Origin: Betaproteobacteria bacterium
GTDB taxonomy: Bacteria; Pseudomonadota; Gammaproteobacteria; Burkholderiales; SG8-39
Assembly: GCA_029858545.1 (NCBI GenBank)
Contig: JAOUFA010000215.1
Span: 1-6,515, forward strand
Length of the DNA stretch: 6,515 nucleotides
Direction: 5' to 3'
Part shown: positions 1 through 5,772 of the stretch, piece by piece
How positions within the stretch are numbered: the stretch's first letter is position 1
Layout: each line of letters opens with the position of its first letter
Notes under the pieces: generated by a model
What the model was told of the DNA's origin: nothing
Databases searched by the model: none
Seen by the model: only the letters and a program-made list of their open reading frames with translations
Made by a program: the position numbers and the translations under genes

Positions 1-242
1 GCACGGTGTGGGGCATCATGCATTCGTTTCGCGGCCTCGCCAACATGCAGCAGGCAACGCTCGCGCAGGTCGCACCGGGAATCGCCGAGGCGCTGGTCGC
101 CACGGCAATCGGCCTGTTTGCGGCGATCCCCGCGGTGGTCGCGTACAACCGCTATGCGCACGACATCGAGCGGCTCGCGATACGCTTCGAGAGTTTCATG
201 GAGGAGTTCTCCAACATCCTGCACCGGCAGGCGGTGAAGTAA
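1..242 (+). CDS. tolQ: TolQ, 3' part: proton-channel subunit of the Tol-Pal motor (5' end outside window)
   Basis: Seen: reading begins in frame at base 3 and gives the last 79 residues, ending at TAA 240-242. E. coli TolQ is 230 residues, so roughly the C-terminal third is present. The fragment begins TVWGIMHSF, continues through VAPGIAEALVATAIGLFAAI (third membrane helix) and ends with a cytoplasmic tail containing FMEEF and ILHRQ, all hallmark TolQ sequence. Known for the family: TolQ (MotA/TolQ/ExbB family) forms the inner-membrane ring around TolR and uses proton flow to energise TolA. The two pore-lining threonines of E. coli TolQ (T145 and T178) are both present, at bases 3-5 and 102-104, with the same 33-residue spacing. 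ExbB is the main alternative, but the tolRAB-pal context excludes it. tolR starts 5 bases after the stop, so the genes are cotranscribed. Confidence 0.97.
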   Translation, partial: TVWGIMHSFRGLANMQQATLAQVAPGIAEALVATAIGLFAAIPAVVAYNRYAHDIERLAIRFESFMEEFSNILHRQAVK

Positions 243-247
243 TCACC

Positions 248-667
248 ATGGCGCAGCGCCACCGACCGATGCACGAGATCAACGTCGTGCCCTACATCGA
301 CGTGATGCTGGTGCTGCTCGTCATTTTCATGATCACCGCGCCGCTGATCACCCCCGGCGTGATCGAATTGCCTTCGGTGTCGAAGGCTTCCAACGCGCCG
401 GTCGCGCCGCTCGAAGTCGTGATTCGGGCCGACCGGACGGTGTTATTGCGTACGCGCGACTCGGGCGGTGCGCTGATCGACGAGCAGCGCGTCGTGCGCG
501 GCCAGCTCGCCAAGCTGGTGCGCGAGCGCCAGGCGAAGGCGCAGGACACGCCGGTGCTCATCGCCGCCGACAAGAGCGTGCGCTACGAGGCGGTGCTCAA
601 TGTGATGGACGAGCTGCAGCGGGAGAATATCCGCCGCGTCGGGCTGCTCGTCAAACCGGCTCAGTGA
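248..667 (+). CDS. tolR: TolR, inner-membrane peptidoglycan-gating subunit of the Tol-Pal motor
   Basis: Seen: 139 residues, close to the 142 of E. coli TolR. A short basic cytoplasmic N-terminus (1-9) is followed by the ExbD/TolR signature EINVVPYIDVMLVLL and one membrane helix (about 17-37), then a periplasmic domain (about 40-139) ending in VGLLVKPAQ. D18 in the helix aligns with the essential proton-carrying D23 of E. coli TolR. Known for the family: TolR works as a dimer inside the TolQ ring, couples proton flow to TolA movement, and its periplasmic domain can contact peptidoglycan. The start at 248 lies 5 bases after the tolQ stop with a modest GGTGA 10 bases upstream. A later ATG at 269 would remove the basic N-terminus and is less likely. 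ExbD is the alternative; neighbours settle it. Confidence 0.97.
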   Translation: MAQRHRPMHEINVVPYIDVMLVLLVIFMITAPLITPGVIELPSVSKASNAPVAPLEVVIRADRTVLLRTRDSGGALIDEQRVVRGQLAKLVRERQAKAQDTPVLIAADKSVRYEAVLNVMDELQRENIRRVGLLVKPAQ

Positions 668-680
668 GGCCTCGGGCACG

Positions 681-1484
681 ATGAGCGACGCGCAGACCCT
701 GCCGGGGTTCGAGCCGCGTCCCGAACCGGGGCGCGGGCGCGCGATCGGACTGTCGCTGCTCGTGCACCTGGTGCTGGTCGCGGTGCTCTTTCTGGGCGTG
801 CGCTGGCAGAGCAGCGTGCCCTCGACGGTGACGGTGGAGTTGTGGGCGCCGCAACCCACGCTCCCGGCGGCGGTGCTCGATGCCCCGAAACCTGAACCGG
901 TCGCGGCGCCGCCCAAGCCGGTCGAGGCCAAGGTCGAGCCGCCCCTCGACAAGCCCGATATCGCGCTCAAGGCGCCGAAGGCGAAGCGAAAGCCGAAGGA
1001 AAAGAAAGAGTCGCGCGTGCCGGTCAGGACAAAGATGACCGCCCCCGCCGACAACGCGAAGGTTCGTGAAGAGGACTTCCAGCGCGAACTGCGCGCGCAA
1101 CTGGCGCGCGAGGAGGCGCGCATGGCCGCCGAGCGCCAGTCCGAGGAACTGCGCCAGCTCGGCAGGCAGGCCGAACAGCAGGCGAAGTTGCATTCGGCCG
1201 CGCTCGCCAGGGAAAGAGCCGACTACATCGCGCTCATCACCGGCAAGGTGCGCGGCAACTGGATCCTGCCCCAGCAAATGGAGGGCAATCCCGAGGCGGT
1301 GTTCCTGGTGACGCAATTGCCGACGGGCGAGGTAATGAACGTCAAGCTCGCCAAGTCGAGCGGTCTCCCGGCGTACGACGCCGCGGTCGAGCGCGCGATC
1401 CTCAAATCATCGCCGCTTCCCGTGCCGCGCTCGCGCGAGCTGTTCGCCCGGGAACTCAAGCTGACCTTCAAGCCGCGCGATTGA
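681..1484 (+). CDS. tolA: TolA, periplasm-spanning force-transmitting protein (short form)
   Basis: Seen: 267 residues against 421 in E. coli. Domain I: a cytoplasmic N-terminus of about 20 residues and one membrane helix at about 21-41, carrying the S-x3-H pair (S25, H29) that in E. coli TolA contacts TolQ/R. Domain II: a Pro/Lys-rich stretch (about 58-118, with repeated PKP/PKA/KRKPK) followed by a charged Glu/Arg/Ala/Gln helix (about 126-180, likely coiled coil). Domain III: a TonB/TolA-like C-terminal fold (about 181-267) with the hallmark GKVRGNWILP, GEVMNVKLAKSSGLPAYDAAVERAI and LTFKP. Known for the family: domain III contacts TolB and Pal across the periplasm. The gap to tolR is 13 bases, with GAGG at 666-669 overlapping the tolR stop as ribosome site. 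The shortening lies entirely in domain II. TonB is excluded by position and by the C-terminal motif. Confidence 0.95.
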   Translation: MSDAQTLPGFEPRPEPGRGRAIGLSLLVHLVLVAVLFLGVRWQSSVPSTVTVELWAPQPTLPAAVLDAPKPEPVAAPPKPVEAKVEPPLDKPDIALKAPKAKRKPKEKKESRVPVRTKMTAPADNAKVREEDFQRELRAQLAREEARMAAERQSEELRQLGRQAEQQAKLHSAALARERADYIALITGKVRGNWILPQQMEGNPEAVFLVTQLPTGEVMNVKLAKSSGLPAYDAAVERAILKSSPLPVPRSRELFARELKLTFKPRD

Positions 1485-1501
1485 GACGCGTCCCGCCCGG
1501 G

Positions 1502-1515
1502 ATCGGGTATCGGGT
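1502..1515. repeat. Tandem 7-base repeat (ATCGGGT x2) in the -35 region before tolB
   Basis: ATCGGGT occurs twice in direct tandem at 1502-1508 and 1509-1515 with no mismatch, 14 bases upstream of the tolB -10 box. It overlaps the place where a -35 element would lie. It could be an activator half-site pair or a chance slippage duplication in G-rich DNA. Function is not known. Confidence 0.35.
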
Positions 1516-1535
1516 GCGTGGGGCTTCGCTATAAT
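1507..1535 (+). promoter_or_regulatory. Possible sigma70 promoter inside the operon, upstream of tolB
   Basis: A perfect TATAAT lies at 1530-1535 in the 77-base tolA-tolB gap, 26 bases before the tolB ATG. This would start transcription near 1542, leaving a leader of about 20 bases. The -35 region (about 1506-1513) matches TTGACA poorly, and there is no extended TGn before the -10 box. If active, the promoter may be weak or activator-dependent. It would let tolB-pal-cpoB be transcribed apart from tolQRA; a separate tolB-pal transcript is known in E. coli. Confidence 0.45.
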
Positions 1536-1561
1536 CGCTTGATCTGCCAAAGGGATATTCC

Positions 1562-2848
1562 ATGCGGAGTCTGCTCAAGAGTCGGGTCATGTGGGTTGGA
1601 ATGGCGCTGTTCGCCGGCGCGCTGCCGGCGCAGGCGCAGCTTTCGATCGAAATCACCGGCGCCGGGGCGCAGCGCATCCCGCTTGCGGTGGTCGCCTTCG
1701 CCGGCGAGGAAGCGCAGGTGCCCGGCCTTACGGCCATCGTGCGCACCGACCTCGAACGCACCGGGATGTTTCGCGGCATCGAGGTGCCCCCTCTGGTCCC
1801 GCATCCCACCGAGACGTCGAACGTCGACTACATCGAATGGCGCGCACGTCTCGCCGACGCACTGGTGCTCGGCTCGGTGGTGGCGCTGCGCGACGGCAGG
1901 CTCGAGGTGCGCTTCAGGCTGTTCGACGTGGTGAAGCAAGTGCCGCTTGGCGGGGTGGTCTACACCATGAAGAAGGAGCAGCTGCGTATCACCGCGCATC
2001 GCATCGCCGACTTCATCTACGAAAAACTCACCGGCGAGCGTGGCGTCTTCTCCACGCGCATTGCCTATGTGATGAAGCGCGGCACGCGCTATGAGCTGCA
2101 GATCGCCGATGCCGACGGCGCCGGCGAGGAATCGGCGCTCACGTCGTTCGAGCCGATCATCTCGCCCGCCTGGTCGCCCGACGGCCGGCGCATCGCCTAT
2201 GTGTCCTTCGAGAGCCGGCGCGCGGTCGTCTACGTGCATTCGCTGGTCGACGGCAGGCGCCATGTGGTGGCGAATTTCCGGGGCACCAACTCGGCGCCGG
2301 CCTGGTCACCCGATGGCACGATGCTCGCGGTGTCGCTTTCGCGCGACGGTTTGTCTCAAATCTACCTCATCAATCCGAACGGCAGCGGCGCAAGGCGCAT
2401 CACCCAATCGCCCGGCATCGACACCGAACCCATCTTTTCCCCGGACGGAAGCTGGCTGTATTTCACCTCCGACCGGGGCGGCAGTCCGCAGATCTATCGC
2501 ATGCCGGCGGGCGGCGGAGAATCCGAGCGCATCACCTTCGACGGCAGCTATAATGCTTCGCCGAGGATCAGTCCGGACGGCAAGAGCCTTGCGTATATCG
2601 CGCGCAACGATGGCAGGTTCCAGGTGGCCTTGCTGGATCTGGCCACCAAGCAGGTGCAGATACTCACCGACAGCGAGCGCGACGAATCGCCGAGCTTTTC
2701 GCCCAACGGCCGCATGATCCTCTACGCAACCGATGTCGGCGGGCGCGGCGTGCTGGCCGCGGTGGCGGCCGATGGCGGCGTGCGGCAACGTCTGAGCGTG
2801 GTGACGGGCGATGTGCGTGAACCCGCCTGGGGTCCGTTCATTCGATAG
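1562..2848 (+). CDS. tolB: TolB, periplasmic beta-propeller of the Tol-Pal system
   Basis: Seen: 428 residues, the family's normal length (430 in E. coli). A signal peptide (1-25) has a basic start, a hydrophobic core (V9-L21) and the cleavage site AQA before Q26. The N-terminal alpha/beta domain (about 27-160) begins LSIEITGAG, which in the family binds TolA or Pal through its first residues. The C-terminal propeller (about 165-428) shows repeated WSPDG-type blades at 204, 248, 292, 336 and 379, the first four exactly 44 residues apart, and a closing PAWGPF near the end. Known for the family: TolB shuttles between Pal and TolA and controls release of Pal from peptidoglycan. The start is supported by AAGGGA at 1550-1555, 6 bases upstream. 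A 77-base gap with a possible promoter separates it from tolA; pal follows after 26 bases. Confidence 0.97.
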   Translation: MRSLLKSRVMWVGMALFAGALPAQAQLSIEITGAGAQRIPLAVVAFAGEEAQVPGLTAIVRTDLERTGMFRGIEVPPLVPHPTETSNVDYIEWRARLADALVLGSVVALRDGRLEVRFRLFDVVKQVPLGGVVYTMKKEQLRITAHRIADFIYEKLTGERGVFSTRIAYVMKRGTRYELQIADADGAGEESALTSFEPIISPAWSPDGRRIAYVSFESRRAVVYVHSLVDGRRHVVANFRGTNSAPAWSPDGTMLAVSLSRDGLSQIYLINPNGSGARRITQSPGIDTEPIFSPDGSWLYFTSDRGGSPQIYRMPAGGGESERITFDGSYNASPRISPDGKSLAYIARNDGRFQVALLDLATKQVQILTDSERDESPSFSPNGRMILYATDVGGRGVLAAVAADGGVRQRLSVVTGDVREPAWGPFIR

Positions 2849-2859
2849 CGGGTGGAGCC

Positions 2860-2864
2860 GGAGG
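2860..2864 (+). promoter_or_regulatory. Strong ribosome binding site that decides the pal start
   Basis: GGAGG at 2860-2864 lies 10 bases before ATG 2875, favouring that start. A second ATG at 2890 (residue 6) has a weaker GGGAGCGA upstream and would give a more typical short lipoprotein signal peptide, so it remains possible. Confidence 0.6.
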
Positions 2865-2874
2865 GAGCACGATC

Positions 2875-3474
2875 ATGGGAGCGAGCGATATGATCCGAGC
2901 AGGTCTGGTTGTCGTGCTGGCGTTGGGCGTGTCGGCCTGCGCCTCGCCGAAACCGCCCGCCGATGCCGCCGCGGACGGCGCTTCGAAGCCCGCTGCGGCA
3001 GCCGACGCGAAGCCCGGGGATGCCGGCGCCGGCAGTGTCGGCGGCAGCACGCCCGAGAGCAGGCCAATCGGCGGCACGACCGCGGGCGACACCACTGCGC
3101 CGACAAGCCGCGCGGCACTCGCCGCGCGCCCCGCGAGGGACCAGCGCTCGGTGTTCTACGAATTCGACGTGTACAACATCAAGGATGAATACAAGGCTCT
3201 GGTCGAGGCGCATGCCAGGTACCTGAGCGCCAATCCGGGCGTGAAGCTGATCGTGCAGGGCCACGCCGATGAGCGCGGCACGCGCGAATACAATCTCGCG
3301 CTCGGCCAGCGCCGCGCCGACGGTTTGCGCAGAGCGATGGTGCTGCTCGGCGCGCGCGAAGGGCAGGTCGATACGGTGAGCTTCGGCGAGGAGAAGCCGC
3401 GCGCGCAGGGCCACGACGAACCTTCCTGGGCGCAGAATCGCCGCGGCGATCTGGTCTATCAGGACGAGCAGTAA
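2875..3474 (+). CDS. pal: Pal, peptidoglycan-associated outer-membrane lipoprotein
   Basis: Seen: 199 residues. A lipoprotein signal peptide (1-21) ends in the lipobox VSA-C22; residue +2 is Ala rather than the inner-membrane-retention Asp, so outer-membrane sorting is expected. Residues 23-88 form a low-complexity Ala/Gly/Pro/Thr linker, longer than in the 173-residue E. coli Pal. The OmpA-like domain (about 90-199) begins SVFYEFDVYNIKDEY and has GHADERGTREYNLALGQRRA, with D132 and R147 at the positions that bind the diaminopimelate side chain in the family, then SFGEEKP and the NRR signature (188-190). Role: anchors the outer membrane to peptidoglycan and concentrates at the division site under TolQRA action. 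It lies 26 bases after tolB and 6 before cpoB. Starting at M6 would shorten the signal peptide by five residues without changing the mature protein. Confidence 0.97.
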   Translation: MGASDMIRAGLVVVLALGVSACASPKPPADAAADGASKPAAAADAKPGDAGAGSVGGSTPESRPIGGTTAGDTTAPTSRAALAARPARDQRSVFYEFDVYNIKDEYKALVEAHARYLSANPGVKLIVQGHADERGTREYNLALGQRRADGLRRAMVLLGAREGQVDTVSFGEEKPRAQGHDEPSWAQNRRGDLVYQDEQ

Positions 3475-3480
3475 GCCGTG

Positions 3481-4302
3481 ATGCGCCGCTGGCTGATCGC
3501 GGTTGTTGCCGGTTCGGTGCTATCGGTGCCGACCGGAGCGCTTGCCGCGCTGTTCGGCGACGATGAGGCGCGCGCCCAGATCATCGAGCTGAAACGGCGT
3601 ATCGACGCGGACCAGCGTGCAATCGAGGAGCGTGTGGCGAGGATCGAAGCCGCCGCGAACGAGCGCCGCGCGACGTTCGATCGCGGCATTCTCGATCTGT
3701 CCGGCCAGATCGACGCGATGCGCGCGGAAATGGCGCTGCTGCGCGGCCATATCGAGGTGCTCGTCAACCAGATCGACACCGCGGGGCGGCGGCAAAAGGA
3801 CCTGTACGTCGATATCGATGCGCGACTGCGCAAGCTCGAACTCGCCCAGCAGCAGGCGCGTGAGCAGGCCGCCGCCGCGGCCGTCCCGCAGGACAAGCCG
3901 CCCGCCGAGCCGGCGGTCTCCCTGGGCGAGACCAAAGCCTACGAGGCGGCGCTCAATCACTTCAAGCTCGGCAACTACCAGCCCGCGATCACCGCGTTTC
4001 AGGGTTTTCTGACCAGTTATCCGTCCAGCCAGCTCGCGCCGTCGGCGCAATACTGGATCGGCAATTCGCACTACGCATTGCGCGAATACCGCGGCGCGAT
4101 CGAAGCACAGCAGAAGGTTCTCGCCGCGTGGCCCGAGCACGCGAAAGCGCCCGACGCAATGCTCAATATCGCCAGTTCGAAAGATGCGCTGGGCGACAAG
4201 AAGGGCGCGAAGAAGGCGCTCGAGGATCTGATCGAGAAATATCCCGGCAGTCCGGCCGCGGCCAGTGCCAAGCAGCGGCTCGCGCAGGCTGCGCGCCGCT
4301 GA
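3481..4302 (+). CDS. cpoB: CpoB (YbgF), periplasmic coiled-coil/TPR protein of the Tol-Pal system
   Basis: Seen: 273 residues from ATG 3481, close to the 263 of E. coli CpoB. A GTG directly in front (3478) would add one residue; the ATG is preferred by codon type, and neither has a strong ribosome site. A signal peptide (1-22) ends ALA before ALFGDDEARAQ. A long heptad-rich helix (about 28-130) corresponds to the trimerising coiled coil and contains the family motif RQKDLYVDIDARLRKLE (104-120). An Ala/Pro linker (128-146) precedes three TPR units (about 151-185, 188-222, 225-262) with YEAALNHFKLGNYQPAITAF and YWIGNSHYALREYRGAI. Known for the family: CpoB binds TolA and, in E. coli, coordinates PBP1B peptidoglycan synthesis with outer-membrane constriction. 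It is the last gene of the tol cluster, starting 6 bases after pal. Confidence 0.95.
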   Translation: MRRWLIAVVAGSVLSVPTGALAALFGDDEARAQIIELKRRIDADQRAIEERVARIEAAANERRATFDRGILDLSGQIDAMRAEMALLRGHIEVLVNQIDTAGRRQKDLYVDIDARLRKLELAQQQAREQAAAAAVPQDKPPAEPAVSLGETKAYEAALNHFKLGNYQPAITAFQGFLTSYPSSQLAPSAQYWIGNSHYALREYRGAIEAQQKVLAAWPEHAKAPDAMLNIASSKDALGDKKGAKKALEDLIEKYPGSPAAASAKQRLAQAARR

Positions 4303-4337
4303 AGCCGGGCGCGCGTCGCCCTGCTATTAGCACGCGT

Positions 4338-4349
4338 AATCGGCCGATT
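4338..4349. promoter_or_regulatory. Perfect 12-base palindrome, possible operator upstream of the yeeE-like gene
   Basis: AATCGGCCGATT is exactly its own reverse complement and sits in the 119-base gap between cpoB and the transporter, 72 bases before its ATG. The following bases add an overlapping inverted repeat (GCCGA-T-TCGGC, 4343-4353). Such symmetry suits a dimeric regulator, but no family is recognised. No convincing -35/-10 pair was found nearby; TAGATT at 4384-4389 is only a weak -10 candidate. Confidence 0.3.
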
Positions 4350-4393
4350 CGGCGCTTCGTAGCCGGGTCGCGCGCATTTGCGCTAGATTTCAA

Positions 4394-4411
4394 CTCCTCT
4401 GGCTGAGGAGG
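4394..4411 (+). promoter_or_regulatory. Ribosome binding site of the yeeE-like gene, inside a possible masking hairpin
   Basis: GAGGAGG at 4405-4411 is a near-ideal Shine-Dalgarno sequence 10 bases before ATG 4422. Its first six bases are perfectly complementary to CTCCTC at 4394-4399, giving a 6-pair stem with the 5-base loop TGGCT. If the hairpin forms in the mRNA it hides the ribosome site. There is no T-run after it, so it is not an intrinsic terminator. Confidence 0.5.
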
Positions 4412-4421
4412 CAGACCAATC

Positions 4422-5540
4422 ATGACCGAAGTGAATCCGGCGCAACTCGCTCCGTATGTCGCCGGCGGCGCGTTCGCGCTCGCCTTTATATTCGGCGCGG
4501 TGGCCAACAAGACGAACTTCTGCACGATGGGCGCGGTGTCCGACTGGGTCAACATGGGCAACCTCGGCCGCCTGCGCATGTGGCTGCTTGCGATCGCGGT
4601 GGCGGTGATCGGCAGCAACGCGCTGCATCTGGCGGGAGTGGTCGATCTGTCGAAGTCCCTCTACCAGACGCCGAACTTTTCCTGGCTGTCGTATCTCGTG
4701 GGAGGATTCGTCTTCGGTGTCGGCATGACCCTCGCCTCGGGTTGCGGCTCGAAGACGCTGGTGCGGATCGGCGGCGGCAGCCTCAAGTCGGTGGTGGTGT
4801 TCGTGTTTCTCGGGATTTCCGCATACATGACGCTCCGGGGAATGTTCGGCGCATTTCGCGTCGGTGTGCTCGAGAAGTCAACGGTGGTGCTCGCGGGCGG
4901 CCAGGATCTGCCCGCGCTGGCCGCCGCGGCAAGCGGCATGGCGAAGAAGAACTGGATTGCGCCGATTGCTGCCGTGTTGGGCGGCGGTTTGCTCGCGTTC
5001 GTCTACGCGAGCAGGGACTTCCGCAGCAGTCTCGACTACAGCCTGGGGGGCGTGGTCACCGGACTCGTTGTCGTGGCGGGCTGGTACGTGAGCGGCAAAT
5101 TCGGCTATCTGGCCGAGGACCCGAATACCTTGCAGGAGGCCTTCGTCGCCACCAATACCGGCCGCATGGAGTCGTTCTCATTCGTCGCGCCGATGGCCTA
5201 CAGTCTCGAATACCTGATGTTCTGGACCGACAAGTCGAAGATCGTCACCTACGGGATCGCCTCGGCGGCGGGAGTGATCGCCGGATCGGCCGTCTACGCC
5301 GTTGCGAGCGGTAGCTTCCGCTGGGAAGGCTTCAATGATGCCGCCGACACGGCGCGCCACCTGATCGGAGGCGTGCTGATGGGGTTTGGCGGCGTGACCG
5401 CGCTTGGCTGCACGGTGGGGCAGGGAATCTCCGGGTTTTCCACCCTCGCGCTCGGCTCGATGCTCACCTTTGCGGCGATTGTCGCCGGGGCGGCGGCGAC
5501 CATGAAATGGCAGTACGCGCGCATGATGCGCGAGAGTTGA
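4422..5540 (+). CDS. YeeE/YedE-family membrane transporter, probable thiosulfate/sulfur-compound importer
   Basis: Seen: 372 residues, strongly hydrophobic, with roughly nine to ten membrane segments (for example 12-29, 53-72, 90-107, 122-139, 179-196, 208-225, 276-295, 314-332, 340-360). It shows the family's repeated Cys motifs: NFCTMGAVSDW (C34), LASGCGSKTLVR (C108) and TALGCTVGQGISGFSTLALG (C330), and ends with MKWQYARM, usual in the proteobacterial long form. Known for the family: YeeE/YedE proteins (sulphur transport family), including the structurally known YeeE/TsuA of Spirochaeta thermophila, import thiosulfate through a line of conserved cysteines; this protein has three in comparable motifs. 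The start is supported by GAGGAGG 10 bases upstream. No TusA-like or other sulfur gene is adjacent, so the substrate (thiosulfate, or a selenium/sulfur compound) is inferred only from the family. It lies between cpoB and tRNA-Lys, 119 bases after cpoB, possibly with its own control. Confidence 0.9.
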   Translation: MTEVNPAQLAPYVAGGAFALAFIFGAVANKTNFCTMGAVSDWVNMGNLGRLRMWLLAIAVAVIGSNALHLAGVVDLSKSLYQTPNFSWLSYLVGGFVFGVGMTLASGCGSKTLVRIGGGSLKSVVVFVFLGISAYMTLRGMFGAFRVGVLEKSTVVLAGGQDLPALAAAASGMAKKNWIAPIAAVLGGGLLAFVYASRDFRSSLDYSLGGVVTGLVVVAGWYVSGKFGYLAEDPNTLQEAFVATNTGRMESFSFVAPMAYSLEYLMFWTDKSKIVTYGIASAAGVIAGSAVYAVASGSFRWEGFNDAADTARHLIGGVLMGFGGVTALGCTVGQGISGFSTLALGSMLTFAAIVAGAAATMKWQYARMMRES

Positions 5541-5552
5541 GCGCGGCGCGCG

Positions 5553-5582
5553 TTGACGCTGACCACCCCGGCCGCTTACAAT
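5553..5582 (+). promoter_or_regulatory. sigma70-type promoter of tRNA-Lys
   Basis: TTGACG at 5553-5558 and TACAAT at 5577-5582, 18 bases apart, match the -35/-10 consensus at five of six positions each. Transcription would start near 5589-5590, about 7 bases before the mature tRNA. The bases after the -10 box (CGCGCCC) form a GC-rich discriminator, as is usual for stringently controlled stable-RNA promoters. It begins 13 bases after the transporter stop codon. Confidence 0.65.
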
Positions 5583-5596
5583 CGCGCCCTTTCTTT

Positions 5597-5672
5597 GGGT
5601 CGTTAGCTCAGCTGGTAGAGCAGCGGACTTTTAATCCGTTGGTCGGCGGTTCGAATCCGCCACGGCCTACCA
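5597..5672 (+). tRNA. tRNA-Lys (anticodon UUU)
   Basis: The 76-base sequence folds as a complete cloverleaf. The acceptor stem pairs GGGTCGT with ACGGCCT (two G-U pairs) followed by discriminator A and an encoded CCA (5670-5672). The D stem is GCTC/GAGC. The anticodon stem GCGGA/TCCGT encloses loop CTTTTAA, with anticodon TTT at 5630-5632. The T arm is GGCGG-TTCGAAT-CCGCC. It reads AAA and AAG lysine codons. A tRNA-Lys(UUU) downstream of cpoB also occurs in E. coli, supporting conserved synteny. Its 3' half is a typical integrase attachment target. Confidence 0.98.
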
Positions 5673-5679
5673 AATACTC

Positions 5680-5712
5680 AAGCCCTTAGCGCGAGCTAGG
5701 GGCTTTTTCTTT
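5680..5712 (+). terminator. Intrinsic terminator of tRNA-Lys
   Basis: AGCCCTTAGC (5681-5690) pairs with GCTAGGGGCT (5695-5704) with one G-U pair around the stable tetraloop GCGA, and A5680-T5705 adds one more pair. A T-rich run (TTTTTCTTT, 5704-5712) follows. It starts 8 bases after the encoded CCA. On the - strand no T-run follows the stem, so it should not terminate the converging methyltransferase gene. Confidence 0.9.
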
Positions 5713-5772
5713 GCGTCTCTGTGCCGGCATCGTGCCGCGTGCCACCGCGGGGGCGCGATGTCGCCTCCGTTG
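5713..5772. other. Short convergent intergenic region between tRNA-Lys terminator and methyltransferase
   Basis: Sixty bases with GTGCC three times (5721, 5732, 5739) and the small palindrome TGCCGGCA (5722-5729). No terminator with a T-run for the - strand gene and no copy of the tRNA 3' end were seen. I see no gene here. Confidence 0.4.

Noticed and set aside
1485..1492. GACGCGTC palindrome right after the tolA stop
   Set aside because: An 8-base palindrome in GC-rich DNA is expected by chance, and it has no terminator-like T-run.
1529..2263. Long - strand open frame (244 codons) opposite tolB, and a similar one (651-1316) opposite tolA
   Set aside because: GC-rich genes leave long antisense frames. 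These have no recognisable domains, are rich in Arg/Ala/His/Gly, and lie opposite certain genes.
4307..4321. Hairpin GGGCG-CGCGT-CGCCC just after cpoB as an operon terminator
   Set aside because: The stem is only five pairs and no T-run follows, so intrinsic termination is not supported; Rho-dependent ending cannot be judged by eye.
5507..5689. A 60-codon open frame across the tRNA on the + strand
   Set aside because: Its C-terminal part (SLAQLVEQRTFNPLVGGSNP) is the familiar false peptide obtained by translating a tRNA-Lys gene; the tRNA explains the sequence.
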